Source: Roseomonas populi (lineage in GTDB: Bacteria > Pseudomonadota > Alphaproteobacteria > Acetobacterales > Acetobacteraceae). From it: a DNA stretch of 64,000 nt. Below the pieces are notes generated by a model. It made no database searches, was not told the origin of the DNA, and saw only the letters and a program-made list of their open reading frames with translations. Made by a program: the position numbers and the translations under genes. Shown in pieces: positions 39,058-48,108 of this stretch. Each line of letters begins with the position of its first letter. Position 1 is the first letter of the stretch. The DNA lies in NCBI RefSeq assembly GCF_024594815.1, contig NZ_JANJOU010000003.1, positions 1 through 64,000 of the forward strand, given 5' to 3'.

Positions 39058-40101
39058 ATGGCGAAGCATCGCGCACGGCGCTGGATCGGGGCGGCCCTGG
39101 CCGTGGCGGGGTTCGTGCTGCCGATGGCGGCCTCGGCCCAGGTGGCGCCCGGCCCCACCGTTTCTTACGTGCGCTCCAAGGGCTACCTGGATTGCGGCGC
39201 CAATCCCGGCTCCGCCGGCTTCGGCGTGCCGGACAGCCGGGGCGAGCACCGGGGCATGGACCCGGATTTCTGCCGCGCCATCGCCACCGCCGTGCTGGGC
39301 GACCCTTCCCGGGTCCGCTTCACCGTCCTCACCAGCCAATCGCGCATCCCCTCGCTGCAATCCGGCCAGGTGGACGTGGTGGCGCGCACCTTCACCTGGA
39401 CCATGGCGCGGGAGGTGTCCTCCGGACTGCAGTTCGGCCCCATCACCTTCCATGACGGCCAGGGCTTCATCGTCCGCCGCGCCGCAGGGATCGAGCGCGC
39501 GTCTCAGCTGGAAGGGGCGACGATCTGCGTCTCCGCCGGCTCCACCAACGAGCTGAACCTGGCGGACTGGGCGCGCACCAACCGCATCTCCATCCGCCCC
39601 CTGGTGTTCGAAAGCAACGAGGACACCCGCAAGGCCTATGCGTCCGGCCGCTGCGACAGCTACTCGCTGGATGCCAGCCAGCTCGCGGGCTTCCGCACCA
39701 CCTTTGCGGACCCGAACGAGCACATCATCCTGCCGGACATCATCAGCAAGGAGCCGCTCGCCCCCGCCGTCCGCAAGGGCGATGCCCAGTGGTACGACGT
39801 GGTGCGCTGGACGATCTACGCGCTGATCCTGGCCGAGGAGCTGGGCGTGACCCAAGCCAATGCGGAGACGATGCTGGAGAGCCCGAACCCCGATATCCGC
39901 CGCCTGCTCGGCGTGACCGGTGATTTCGGCCCCTCCATGAGCCTCGACCGCCGCTGGGCCTACAACGCCATCCGCGCCGTGGGGAACTACGGCGAGATCT
40001 TCGAGCGGCACCTCGGCTCGAAGAGCCCCATCGGCCTCCAGCGCGGGTTGAACGCGCTGTGGAACCAGGGCGGCCTGCTCTACGCGCCGCCCATCCGCTA
40101 G
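39058..40101 (+). CDS. Amino acid ABC transporter substrate-binding protein (AapJ-like)
   Basis: A 347-residue periplasmic protein with signal peptide (ending AASAQ). The SBP_bac_3 fold includes GYLDCGANPGSAGF and FTWTMAREVSSGLQFGP, which match the general L-amino acid receptor AapJ/BztA. No AapQMP partners are adjacent. A GGGGAGAGCGGGG ribosome site precedes the ATG. It lies 67 bp downstream of the aminotransferase gene. Confidence 0.88.
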   Translation: MAKHRARRWIGAALAVAGFVLPMAASAQVAPGPTVSYVRSKGYLDCGANPGSAGFGVPDSRGEHRGMDPDFCRAIATAVLGDPSRVRFTVLTSQSRIPSLQSGQVDVVARTFTWTMAREVSSGLQFGPITFHDGQGFIVRRAAGIERASQLEGATICVSAGSTNELNLADWARTNRISIRPLVFESNEDTRKAYASGRCDSYSLDASQLAGFRTTFADPNEHIILPDIISKEPLAPAVRKGDAQWYDVVRWTIYALILAEELGVTQANAETMLESPNPDIRRLLGVTGDFGPSMSLDRRWAYNAIRAVGNYGEIFERHLGSKSPIGLQRGLNALWNQGGLLYAPPIR

Positions 40102-40262
40102 CGCGCGCCGCGCTTCGCCATCGCGCTGCCCGCCGCGCCCGCAAGGGCCGCGACGGTCAGCGCGCCCAGCAGGGCGCCGGCCATCACATGGGTGGCCAGC
40201 ACCGCGCCGGCGTGAAGGCCGAGCAGGGTGGTGCGAACGGGCCGGAAGGGGTTGGGCAGCAT
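40098..40262 (-). CDS. Tiny membrane protein B of a coupled pair
   Basis: A 54-residue product beginning MLPNPFRPVRTTLLGL, with one long hydrophobic stretch and a basic C-terminus. Its ATG overlaps the TGA of the upstream tiny gene (TGATG), an arrangement typical of translational coupling. Its 3' end overlaps the AapJ-like gene by 4 bp on the other strand. Family not recognised. Confidence 0.5.
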   Translation of the reverse strand: MLPNPFRPVRTTLLGLHAGAVLATHVMAGALLGALTVAALAGAAGSAMAKRGAR

Positions 40263-40390
40263 CACATCCGCCCCCCGGCCATCCGCATCGCCCCGCCCGC
40301 GAGGAGAAGCCCGCCCGCCGCGGCCATGCCGAGCGGGACACCAATGCTCAGCCCCGTCAGCGAGAGGGCGATGGAAGCGAAGATGGGCAT
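40262..40390 (-). CDS. Tiny membrane protein A of a coupled pair
   Basis: A 42-residue product starting MPIFASIALSLTGLSIG, a glycine/alanine-rich transmembrane helix with a basic end. AAGGGAG lies 8 bp upstream of the ATG. It ends in TGATG, shared with the next gene. It lies between the zinc TonB receptor gene and the AapJ-like gene. Function unknown. Confidence 0.5.
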   Translation of the reverse strand: MPIFASIALSLTGLSIGVPLGMAAAGGLLLAGGAMRMAGGRM

Positions 40391-40466
40391 GCGCGGCACT
40401 CCCTTGTCCGCCGCGCATCTGGCCCCGGGGCGGGATTTGGAAAGGGTGCCCCCTCCCCGCCCCTGA

Positions 40467-42641
40467 TCAGAAACTCACCGTCATCAGCAGCCGCACCGTC
40501 CGCCCGGGCAGCAGAACCTCGTCCTTTTTGAAGGAGGCGACGTTGCGGATGTCGGAGTCCAGCAGGTTGGTGCCGACCAGGGAGAAGTTCGCGCTCCGCA
40601 GGTCGTCCAGCCGCGCCGTGTAGCCGATCCGCGCGTTCAGCAGCTCGTAGCCCTTGGTCGGCGTCTCGTTCTCGCCCACCCGGTTCTGGTTGAAGGCGTG
40701 CAGGTAGTCCACGCTGCTCTGCACCCGGCCGTCCCGCCAGAACACGCCGCCGCCCAGCCGGTGGGGAGGGATGCGCGGCAGGTTGCCGCCGCCGCTGGAG
40801 AACTGGGCTCGCACAAAGTCGTAACGGCCGGAAACGCCCACACTCCCGTCCCACAGCCGGAACAGGTCCTGCTCCGCCTTCGCCTCCACCCCGTAGAAGC
40901 GGGCATCGCGCTGGCCATAGGCGGTCTGCAGGAACTCCCCGTCCCTCCCTGCCGCGCAGGATCCGAACCCTTCGCCGCAGCTGTTGCCGGTCAGCGCCCG
41001 GAAGATGAAATCGTCGAAGTGGGAGACGAAGGCGCTCGTGTCGAACCGGAAGGAGCCGGCGGTCCGGGCCAGGCCCAGTTCCGCCGTTGCGGCGGATTCC
41101 TTGCGCAGGCTGGGGTCGCCAACGTCGAAGGTGCCGGAGGCGTCGTGTGCCCCGCGGGAGAAGAGCTCGGCGGCACTCGGCGAGCGCTGCACGTACTGCC
41201 CGGTCACGCGCGCCTGCACCGCCCAGGGCAGGTCATAGAGGGCACCGAGACTGACGCTGAAGGGCGTGTAGCTGCGGCGGCGCCCGGTATTCTCCAGCTC
41301 GGCATCGGGATCGGCCGGCAGGTTGTCCCCGGGGAAGGTCGCGGTTGAGCCGGTGATGCGCGCGAACTCCACCCGCCCGGCGGCCTGTACTCGCAGGCGG
41401 GGCGTGAGCGTCAGCTCCTCGAAGAGATACCCGGCGTAGCGGCTGGTGCGGGCGGGCGGCAGATATTCCAGGAACTCCCCGGTGGTACGGAGCCGCTCAT
41501 GCTCGAGGGAGAGGCCGAAGGTGCCGTTCAGCGGGCCGATGCCGGTATCGACGGGCACATGCTGCAGTTCCAGCCGGGCATCCCAGCTGCGGTTGCGGAA
41601 CCCGCCATGGACCACCCGGCCGCCCGCCGCCCCGATCTCCTCCTCCGCGCCATGATCATGGTCATGATCGTGGTCGTGGCCGTGTTCCGCCCCGATCTCC
41701 TCGTGGTGGTAGGTGGTGAAGCCCAGCCAGCCGCTGATGCGCTGGATCGGCCCGGACCCCGGGCGGTATTCGCCCCGGGTGGACCAGCGCACCTGCTCGG
41801 CGTCGATCGCCGTGCGCGCCTCGGCCTCCTCGCCACCGGGGATCTCGTAGAGGCTGCGGAAGTGCGAGACGGAGGTGCCGATGAAGCCCTGGTCGAAGAT
41901 GTAGCTCAGGCCGGCCGATTTGCCGTCCGTCCGCACGCCGCTGTTCTCCTGCCGGCGGCCGCCGGGGATGCGGTAGTCGCTGTCATAGCGGCCGAACATG
42001 TCGAAATGCGCGACCCAGTTGCCCACGCGCACGTCGGTGGTGCCCACCCCGTTCCACCCGCGGGAGCCGCTGTTCCAGCCGCCGGTGATGCGGCCCTGCA
42101 CGGTGCGGTCCGGAAGCACCGTGGGGATGCGGTTGTTGATGACGTTCACCACGCCGCCGATCGCCTGCGATCCCCAGCGCAGCGCCGCCGGGCCGCGCAC
42201 CACCTCGATCCGGTCCGCCGAGAGCGGGTCCAGCGGCACGACATGGTCCTCGCCGAAGGCGGAGACGTCGCCGGAGAGGAAGCCGTTCTCCTGCAGCCGG
42301 ACGCGCACGCCCTCCAGGCCGCGGATGATGGGCCGGCTGGCGCCGGGCGCGAAGGTGCTGGAGGTGATCCCCGGCTCGGTGAACAGCACGTCGCCGAGGG
42401 AGCGGGCCGGCTGGACCGCGATCTGCTCCTGCTCCAGCGTCGTCACCGGCAGGAAGCTGCCGAGCTGGTCCGTGCTGATCGGGCTTGCCGTGACCGAGAC
42501 GGGAGGCAGCACGACGGCCGGCGTGGAAGCGGGCGGCGTGGAAGCCGACGCCGCGTCCTGCGCGGAGACCTGCCGGCCGGTCCCGACACAGGCGAGCGCC
42601 GCGACGGTGGCCAGGAGTGCTGCGCGGTGTGAGATCGCCAT
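40467..42641 (-). CDS. TonB-dependent receptor, ZnuD-like (zinc uptake)
   Basis: A 724-residue outer-membrane receptor: signal peptide ending VSAQ, plug domain with RPIIRGLEGVRVRL and VVRGPAALRWGSQAIGG, then a 22-strand barrel ending in a C-terminal phenylalanine. An extracellular loop near residue 325 is histidine/aspartate rich (HHEE, HGHDHDHDHDHG), as in ZnuD zinc receptors. A Zur-box-like palindrome lies 53 bp upstream and a zinc-binding protein gene is next in line, so zinc is the probable substrate. Heme is an alternative seen in some family members. Confidence 0.85.
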   Translation of the reverse strand: MAISHRAALLATVAALACVGTGRQVSAQDAASASTPPASTPAVVLPPVSVTASPISTDQLGSFLPVTTLEQEQIAVQPARSLGDVLFTEPGITSSTFAPGASRPIIRGLEGVRVRLQENGFLSGDVSAFGEDHVVPLDPLSADRIEVVRGPAALRWGSQAIGGVVNVINNRIPTVLPDRTVQGRITGGWNSGSRGWNGVGTTDVRVGNWVAHFDMFGRYDSDYRIPGGRRQENSGVRTDGKSAGLSYIFDQGFIGTSVSHFRSLYEIPGGEEAEARTAIDAEQVRWSTRGEYRPGSGPIQRISGWLGFTTYHHEEIGAEHGHDHDHDHDHGAEEEIGAAGGRVVHGGFRNRSWDARLELQHVPVDTGIGPLNGTFGLSLEHERLRTTGEFLEYLPPARTSRYAGYLFEELTLTPRLRVQAAGRVEFARITGSTATFPGDNLPADPDAELENTGRRRSYTPFSVSLGALYDLPWAVQARVTGQYVQRSPSAAELFSRGAHDASGTFDVGDPSLRKESAATAELGLARTAGSFRFDTSAFVSHFDDFIFRALTGNSCGEGFGSCAAGRDGEFLQTAYGQRDARFYGVEAKAEQDLFRLWDGSVGVSGRYDFVRAQFSSGGGNLPRIPPHRLGGGVFWRDGRVQSSVDYLHAFNQNRVGENETPTKGYELLNARIGYTARLDDLRSANFSLVGTNLLDSDIRNVASFKKDEVLLPGRTVRLLMTVSF

Positions 42642-42693
42642 GGAACCCTCTGCATCCGGTGCCGGCCAGCAGGGCGGTCACCGCGTCAGTTGA

Positions 42694-42707
42694 AACGTTA
42701 TAATGTT
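42694..42707 (-). promoter_or_regulatory. Zur-box-like palindrome upstream of the TonB receptor
   Basis: AACGTTATAATGTT matches its reverse complement at 12 of 14 positions and lies upstream of the receptor gene. It shares the GTTATA core with the palindrome in front of the zinc-binding protein gene, so both probably respond to one Fur-family repressor, most likely Zur. Confidence 0.65.
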
Positions 42708-42778
42708 GCCTTGCCGCGGCAGCCTTCGTCCCAGGTGGTGGGCGGCGCCCGGTCCTGCCGTCGCCCGAGGGCGAACCG

Positions 42779-43720
42779 CTACCCCTCGCCCCGCATCGCC
42801 GGTACCAGGAGGGCGGTGTTGTGGCGGATCAGCGCCTCGTACGTCGCGGCAGGACCGTCGGGCGGGGAGAGGGCGTCGGAGTAGAGCCGCCCGCGCACGC
42901 GCACCCCCGCTTCCCGTGCCAAGCGGTCCAGCGTGGTGCCTTCCGCCATGTTCTCCAGGAAGACCGCGGAGATCCCCTCGGCGCGCACCTGCCGGATCAG
43001 CCGGGCGACATTGGCGGCCGAAGCGTCGGCATGGGTGCTCACGCCCTGCGGCGCCAGGAAGGTGATGCCGTAGGCGTCGCCGTAGTAACCGAAGGCGTCG
43101 TGGCTCGTGATCACCCGGCGCTTGCCTTCGGGCACCGTGCCGATGGCGGCCCGCACCTCGGCATCCAGCGCCGTCAGGCGGGCGGAGAACCCCTCCGCAT
43201 TGCGGGCGTAGAGCGCGGCGTTCCCCGGATCGGCGGCGGAGAGCCCGGCCGCGATATTGCGGGCGTAGATCCGCGCGTTGCGCGGGTCGCCCCAGGCATG
43301 AGGATCGGGCGCGCGGGCCGCTTCGCCCCCCCGGCCGCGCCGGCCCTCGCCGTGCGAATGGCCGTGCCCCCCGGCCTCCGCGGGGCGGGTGGTCACGCCA
43401 TCGGCCGCCGTCACGGTGGTGCCGCGGAAGCCGGCGGCGCCTGTCAGCCGGTTCAACCAGTCATCGAAGCCCAGCCCGTTGCGGACCAGCAGGGCGGCGC
43501 CGCGAAGCCGCTCCGCATCCGAAGGCCGGGGCTGGAAGTCGTGCGCATCCCCGTCGGGCCCGACGAGGACGGAGAGCGCGAGGGGCCGATCCCCCGCGAC
43601 CTGCCGCACCAGGTCCCCGAGAATGGAGAAGGCCGCCACCACGGGCAGCACCGCTTGTGCGGCGGCCGGGCGGATGGCGGGAAGCGCGAGGACGGCGGCG
43701 AGGAACGTGCGGCGCTGCAT
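42779..43720 (-). CDS. Zinc ABC transporter substrate-binding protein (ZnuA-like)
   Basis: A 313-residue cluster A-I metal-binding protein: signal peptide ending AAAQ, then VVAAFSILGDLVRQV, the metal histidine in AHDFQPRPSD, a His-rich mobile loop GGHGHSHGEG, the second ligand region APDPHAWGDPRN, and SHDAFGYYGDAYG with the third histidine. A 21-bp near-perfect palindrome precedes it. The znuB and znuC partners are not in the window. Confidence 0.9.
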   Translation of the reverse strand: MQRRTFLAAVLALPAIRPAAAQAVLPVVAAFSILGDLVRQVAGDRPLALSVLVGPDGDAHDFQPRPSDAERLRGAALLVRNGLGFDDWLNRLTGAAGFRGTTVTAADGVTTRPAEAGGHGHSHGEGRRGRGGEAARAPDPHAWGDPRNARIYARNIAAGLSAADPGNAALYARNAEGFSARLTALDAEVRAAIGTVPEGKRRVITSHDAFGYYGDAYGITFLAPQGVSTHADASAANVARLIRQVRAEGISAVFLENMAEGTTLDRLAREAGVRVRGRLYSDALSPPDGPAATYEALIRHNTALLVPAMRGEG

Positions 43721-43730
43721 CGAAATCTCA

Positions 43731-43751
43731 CTACGTTATAACATAACGTAG
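43731..43751 (-). promoter_or_regulatory. Zur-box-like palindrome upstream of znuA-like gene
   Basis: CTACGTTAT and ATAACGTAG form perfect 9-bp arms around a 3-bp centre (AAC), 10 bp upstream of the znuA-like start codon. The sequence fits the Zur consensus of alphaproteobacteria, and the distance suits repression of this gene. It lies in a spacer of only 70 bp before the next gene's end. Confidence 0.8.
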
Positions 43752-43790
43752 AGCAGCGCCGACGTGATCTTGCAAGGCCGAAAACGGGAC

Positions 43791-44585
43791 CTACCGATCC
43801 CGGCGCCACAACCGGCGAAGTCGCTCCCACCAACCCGGCCCGTCCCGCCGGGCGATGCTGGAATGCGTGGCGTGCGGCCGCCGGGCCGGCGGCGGCAGGG
43901 CGCTGGCCACGGTGTGGCGGCCGGCATCCCGCAGCGCGATCAGCCGCTGCTCCAGCGCGATCACCCCTGCCACCGCCTCCGCCGGGTGGGTCGAAGCAAG
44001 TTGCTCCGCCGTCGCCGCCGCATCCTCGAAGTTCTCGGCCCGGCGCAGCGCGTCCACCACCCGCACCGTCTGCTCCGTGTCCAGCGGGGGGCCGGCGCGC
44101 CACAGCGCGACCGCCTCTCCCCGCCAGGCACGGGCCAGGTCGGGCTTGCGGGCATCGTCCGCCGCCCAGGCCGCCTGCAGGGTCGCCTCCGCCGCTGCGT
44201 GCAGCGCCCCCGTCTCCTCCAGCACATAGGCGTAGGCGAGGAAGCGGCGGCTGAGCGGCGGGTGGGTGGAGTCCGCGATCAGGGCGCGAAAGGGCGCGGT
44301 GCCCACCGCCTCGATCGCGGCGGGGTGAGCGCGCGCGATCTCCGGCGCCACGTAGCCGCAATGCGGGCACTGCTGCAGCCAGGCGGACATGGTGCCCCGC
44401 AAAGGCTCGCCCGGGCGCAGGTCCAGGTCCGGCGCACCTTCGGGCGGCACGGGGCGGAAGCGGGATTGCAGGCTCTCCGTGCCGCAGACGGCGCAGCGCA
44501 CCTCCGCCATGCGGGACGCGCCCGCGCGCGGGCCGGGCTGGGGGCCGTTGCGGGCGGCGTGGGGGCCAGGGATGGGGCGGGACAT
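43791..44585 (-). CDS. Hypothetical protein with two CxxC pairs
   Basis: A 264-residue product with a probable zinc site, VRCAVCGTE near residue 30 and QQCPHCGYVAPE near residue 72, followed by an alanine-rich helical repeat region resembling TPR. The start at 44585 is fixed by a GGAGG ribosome site 6 bp upstream; the alternative MAEVRCAVCG start has none. The arrangement recalls DUF2225 proteins, but I do not claim the family. No partner is evident. Confidence 0.7.
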   Translation of the reverse strand: MSRPIPGPHAARNGPQPGPRAGASRMAEVRCAVCGTESLQSRFRPVPPEGAPDLDLRPGEPLRGTMSAWLQQCPHCGYVAPEIARAHPAAIEAVGTAPFRALIADSTHPPLSRRFLAYAYVLEETGALHAAAEATLQAAWAADDARKPDLARAWRGEAVALWRAGPPLDTEQTVRVVDALRRAENFEDAAATAEQLASTHPAEAVAGVIALEQRLIALRDAGRHTVASALPPPARRPHATHSSIARRDGPGWWERLRRLWRRDR

Positions 44586-44692
44586 GATCCTCCAAAATAG
44601 GCGCGCCGGGCCGCCGCGCGAAGAGTATTCCCACGGGAAAACGCCGCGCAGCCCCGTTGCATCCCGCCCGCACCATGCGCCAAACAGGGACT

Positions 44693-45670
44693 ATGCCGCG
44701 TGGCGACCTCTTCCCCGACATCGCGCCCTATGAGACGGGCCTGCTGCCCCTGTCCGCCGCCTCGGCGGGCGGGCCCGCGCACGTGATGTACTGGGAGCAG
44801 GTGGGCAACCCGCGCGGCCAGCCCGTGCTGTTCCTGCACGGCGGCCCGGGCGCCGGCGCGGGCGCCGTGCACCGCCGCTTCTTCGACCCGCTGCACTGGC
44901 GCGTGGTGATCTTCGACCAGCGCGGCGCCGGCCGGTCCCGCCCCCTGGGAGAGCTGCGGGACAACTCCACCCCGAAGCTGGTGGAGGACATCGAGACGCT
45001 GCGCCGCTTCCTCGGCATCGACCGCTGGCTGCTCTTCGGCGGCTCCTGGGGATCTACCCTCGCCCTGGCCTACGCGCAGGCGCATCCGGACCGCGTGGCG
45101 GGATGCGTGCTGCGCGGCGTGTTCCTGGGGCGGCAGGACGAGGTGGACTGGTTCCTCTACGGCCTGCGCCGCGTCTTCCCCGATGCCTGGGCCGCCTTCG
45201 CGGAGCACGTGCCGCCGGAGGAGCGGGGCGACCTCCTCTCCGCCTATCTCCGCCGCCTGACGGACCCGGACCCGGCCATCCACCTCGCCGCCGCCCGGTC
45301 CTGGAGCAACTACGAGGGGCTGTGCAGCACCCTGCTGCCGAGCCCGGAGACCGTGGCCTCCTTCGCGCAGGACCGTTCCGCCCTCGGCCTCGCCCGGATC
45401 GAGGCGCACTACTTCGCCCACAACCTCTTCCTGCCGCATGACGGGCTGCTGGCCCGCATGGGCCGGCTGGCGCACGTGCCGGCGGAGATCGTGCAGGGCC
45501 GCTACGACATGGTCTGCCCACCCACCTCCGCCTTCGAGCTGGCGGAGGCTTGGCCCATGGCACGGCTCACCGTGGTGCCGGATGCCGGCCACTCCGCGCT
45601 GGAACCGGGCGTGCGGACCGCGCTGGTAAGCGCCGTGGAGCGGTTCCGCCGGCGCCCACCCGGATTCTGA
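44693..45670 (+). CDS. pip: Proline iminopeptidase
   Basis: A 325-residue alpha/beta hydrolase (peptidase family S33) that removes N-terminal proline. The oxyanion motif HGGPGAGAG, FDQRGAGRS, the nucleophile elbow GGSWGSTLALAYA, the acid in GRYDMVCPP and the histidine in DAGHSALEP are all present. The ATG opening MPRGDLFPDI is preferred over a TTG 12 codons upstream. Confidence 0.93.
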   Translation: MPRGDLFPDIAPYETGLLPLSAASAGGPAHVMYWEQVGNPRGQPVLFLHGGPGAGAGAVHRRFFDPLHWRVVIFDQRGAGRSRPLGELRDNSTPKLVEDIETLRRFLGIDRWLLFGGSWGSTLALAYAQAHPDRVAGCVLRGVFLGRQDEVDWFLYGLRRVFPDAWAAFAEHVPPEERGDLLSAYLRRLTDPDPAIHLAAARSWSNYEGLCSTLLPSPETVASFAQDRSALGLARIEAHYFAHNLFLPHDGLLARMGRLAHVPAEIVQGRYDMVCPPTSAFELAEAWPMARLTVVPDAGHSALEPGVRTALVSAVERFRRRPPGF

Positions 45671-45677
45671 ACGCCGT

Positions 45678-46628
45678 TCAGGCGGTTCGCCGCAGCCACT
45701 CCGAGGCCGTTGCGATGGAGCGCCGCGCGGCCGCCACATGGTCCCGGGCGCGGAGAAAGCCGTGCAGCGTGCCGGGGAAGGTCTCCTCCTCCACCTCCAC
45801 GCCCGCCTCGCGCAGGGCGCGCACCATGTCCCTGTTCTCGTAGGACAGCACGTCCAGCTCCGCGATGTGCACCAGGCAGGGCGGCAGGCCCCGCAGGTCC
45901 GCCCGGATCGGCGCGGCGAAGGGCGAGGCGCGGTCCGCCGGGCGTGGCGCGTAGCAATCCCAGTAGAAGCGCATGCGCTCCGCCGTCAGCCCGTAGCCGT
46001 CCGCGAACTCGGCGTAGCTGGGGGTGGCCATGCGGTCGTCGAAGACGCCGTAGTTCAGCAGCAGGCCGCGCAGTGCGATGGCAGGATCGGATTCCCGCAG
46101 CAGCAGCGCCGCGCCCAGCGCCAGGTTCGCCCCGGCCGAATCCCCGCCCAGCACGATGCGCGCGGGATCCAGCCCCCACTCCCCGCCATGCGCGGCGATC
46201 CACCGCACCACCCCCACCATCTCCTCCAGCGCCTGGGGGAAGACCGCCTCGGGGCTCAGCGCGTAGTCCGGGCCGACAACCGCGCAGCCGGAAGCCTCGG
46301 CGTAGCAGCGCATCAGCGGGTCGTGCGTGTCCACGCTGTTCCATACCCAGCCGCCGCCGTGCAGGTAGATCAGCACCGGCAGGGGTGCGTCCGTGCGCGG
46401 GCGGTGCAGGCGGCACAGCACCCGGCGGCCATTCGCCAGCACCCACCGGTCGGCACTCTCCGCCATGCGCGGCTCGGGGCTGAACAGCGTCATGTTCAGC
46501 GCGTCATTCACGGCGCGGGAGGCGTCCAGCGGGCGCTCCAGCCGCTGCGGCGGGTAGCCGGCGGCGCGCTCGGTCATCATGGCCGTGAAGGCGGCCATCT
46601 CGGGGTCCATGCGGGGGTCTTCGGGCAT
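45678..46628 (-). CDS. Alpha/beta hydrolase of the HSL family
   Basis: A 316-residue esterase-like protein of the hormone-sensitive-lipase family. The oxyanion motif YLHGGGWVWNS, nucleophile elbow GGDSAGANLALG, acid in ELDVLSYENRD and histidine in GTLHGFLRA complete the triad. Natural substrate unknown, probably a short-chain ester or acyl lactone. It is convergent with pip, with 7 bp between the stops. Confidence 0.9.
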   Translation of the reverse strand: MPEDPRMDPEMAAFTAMMTERAAGYPPQRLERPLDASRAVNDALNMTLFSPEPRMAESADRWVLANGRRVLCRLHRPRTDAPLPVLIYLHGGGWVWNSVDTHDPLMRCYAEASGCAVVGPDYALSPEAVFPQALEEMVGVVRWIAAHGGEWGLDPARIVLGGDSAGANLALGAALLLRESDPAIALRGLLLNYGVFDDRMATPSYAEFADGYGLTAERMRFYWDCYAPRPADRASPFAAPIRADLRGLPPCLVHIAELDVLSYENRDMVRALREAGVEVEEETFPGTLHGFLRARDHVAAARRSIATASEWLRRTA

Positions 46629-46734
46629 GGCGCCAGTTGAGGCCGGTTCCCGATGCGCCTCAAGGCCCCCTGGAAGCGGCCCCCAAGGCGGGGGCTTTGC
46701 CCGGCGCGGGCGGGGCGCTAGGGTGGCGTCGCGT

Positions 46735-46811
46735 GTCTCCGTAGCTCAGCAGGATAGAGCACGGGATTCCTAATCCCGGGGCCGTGGGTTCGAATCCCGC
46801 CGGGGACACCA
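46735..46811 (+). tRNA. tRNA-Arg (anticodon CCT)
   Basis: Acceptor GTCTCCG pairs CGGGGAC with one G-U, the anticodon stem CGGGA/TCCCG encloses loop TTCCTAA, and the T-arm is regular. Discriminator A and 3' CCA are encoded. tRNA-Arg(CCT) is a common integration target, and the 2 kb beyond it is gene-poor, but no repeat of its 3' end was seen. Confidence 0.97.
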
Positions 46812-47377
46812 ATGAAAGCCGGGCTTTCCACCCATTGCGGCATTGAGCCCCTTTTCCTGCCCGGACACGCGGGCGCAAGCCTCCACTCGGGACGCCGTCA
46901 GTCCGCCAGTCGAAGGCGCCGCAGATGGCCTGACCAAGCGCCGGGCGCTCCGTCCAATCCCGGCCCCACTCATCCGGCACCCACCTGCCAGAGGTGTTTC
47001 CCAACTTCGTAGCTCTCTCCCCGCATGTGCCCCTCCACGCCTCCTTCCCCCACGGACTCTGAGGTCATAGGCCAGGGCACAAGCGGGACCGCCTCCGCTC
47101 TCGGATGTTGGGCCACCCACCGGCGCATCTGGCCGCCCGGCCCAGCCTCCTGACCGAGGTTGGTGCTGAGCTTCCACCGTTATGGATGCGGCAGGACCAG
47201 GCGCCTGCCGTGGTCGGGCCGGAGAGGGGTTCGTCGCTCGGAAGCGCAGGATCGTAATCGGGGCGGTTTGAACGCATTGTGCCGCGGTTACCGGCAACCG
47301 CCTTATTTGACGCCGCAGTTCCGCCAAGCTTGATCGGCAGAAACCGAAGCGAGTGTTGCTGCGCGGGAGCGGGGAGA
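46812..47377. other. No confident gene (566 bp)
   Basis: Open frames exist on both strands but none has a good ribosome site, recognisable motif or family-like composition. I see no repeat of the tRNA-Arg 3' end that would mark an attachment site. Confidence 0.5.
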
Positions 47378-47563
47378 GTGTCTGAGGAGCGTGAGCCATC
47401 TGCCTGGTCGGCGGCCGAAGCGGCATTGGCAACCCTCACGCAGATCGTGGAGGACCACGCCCATCGCGCCGAGCTGCTCCGGCGCTGGGACCTGCTGGAC
47501 CGCGACGAGCGAAGGCGGCTCCTGACACTGACCCGGGCCATGGCTGGGGGCGAGCAGGCGTGA
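47378..47563 (+). CDS. Small hypothetical protein, possible helical regulator
   Basis: A 61-residue frame starting at GTG 47378, directly after a GGGGAGA ribosome site. It is predicted to be mostly helical (AEAALATLTQIVEDHAHRAE, DERRRLLTLTRAMA) and charged. No family recognised. An upstream extension of 33 codons exists but is low in complexity. Confidence 0.4.
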   Translation: MSEEREPSAWSAAEAALATLTQIVEDHAHRAELLRRWDLLDRDERRRLLTLTRAMAGGEQA

Positions 47564-47865
47564 TCTCAATCGACTCAGGCTTGTTCAGAGTTTCCTAGGT
47601 CGCTTCCCTCCCCGCCCGCGGCTTCCTGGAAGCTGTGGAGCGCTGAGGACGGAAAGGAGAAGCGCCTCGGTGTGGGCAGACACCCTCATGGCCGCCAGCG
47701 ATAGACGAGGCAGGCAACTACCCGGAGAGGCCAGGGAATGGAGCCCGTCGCCAATCTGTTGCCGAGTGGGCGACGCGGGTACGCCCCCACCGGCTTCTTT
47801 CAAACGTTGCCAAAAGCCAATATTATGCTCACATTGGCGTGAGGGGCACATCCGGGAAGGCCATC

Positions 47866-48006
47866 GTGACAAGACTTTCAGGCCTGGACGGACATGACGG
47901 CCGGCACTCGCCCAACTATGCGGCCCTCGGCTTCTTGATCGTTGTCGTCTCGTCCGTAGCGCTCTGGTCGTTGATCTGGGCTCTGATTTCAGCCCTGATT
48001 TCGTAG
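47866..48006 (+). CDS. Small single-pass membrane protein
   Basis: A 46-residue product starting at GTG 47866 with a GGGAAGG ribosome site 6 bp upstream. The first 18 residues are polar (RLSGLDGHDGRHS) and the rest is one strongly hydrophobic helix (ALGFLIVVVSSVALWSLIW). Stop at 48004-48006. It resembles the single-helix stress or subunit peptides often missed in annotation; function unknown. Confidence 0.45.
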   Translation: MTRLSGLDGHDGRHSPNYAALGFLIVVVSSVALWSLIWALISALIS

Positions 48007-48108
48007 CTCCTCCAGGGTGCCGGACGGCAGGGCGGGCCATACAGCCGACCTCATCAGCCATGCTGCCAGCACTGCCGCCACGCTCCGCGCCGAGGCCAGC
48101 CGAGGCCG

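Noticed and set aside
46770-47432. Minus-strand frame ending in WCPRRDSNPRPRD
   Set aside because: That ending is what an antisense frame through a tRNA gene (here tRNA-Arg) looks like; it is a recurring annotation artefact.
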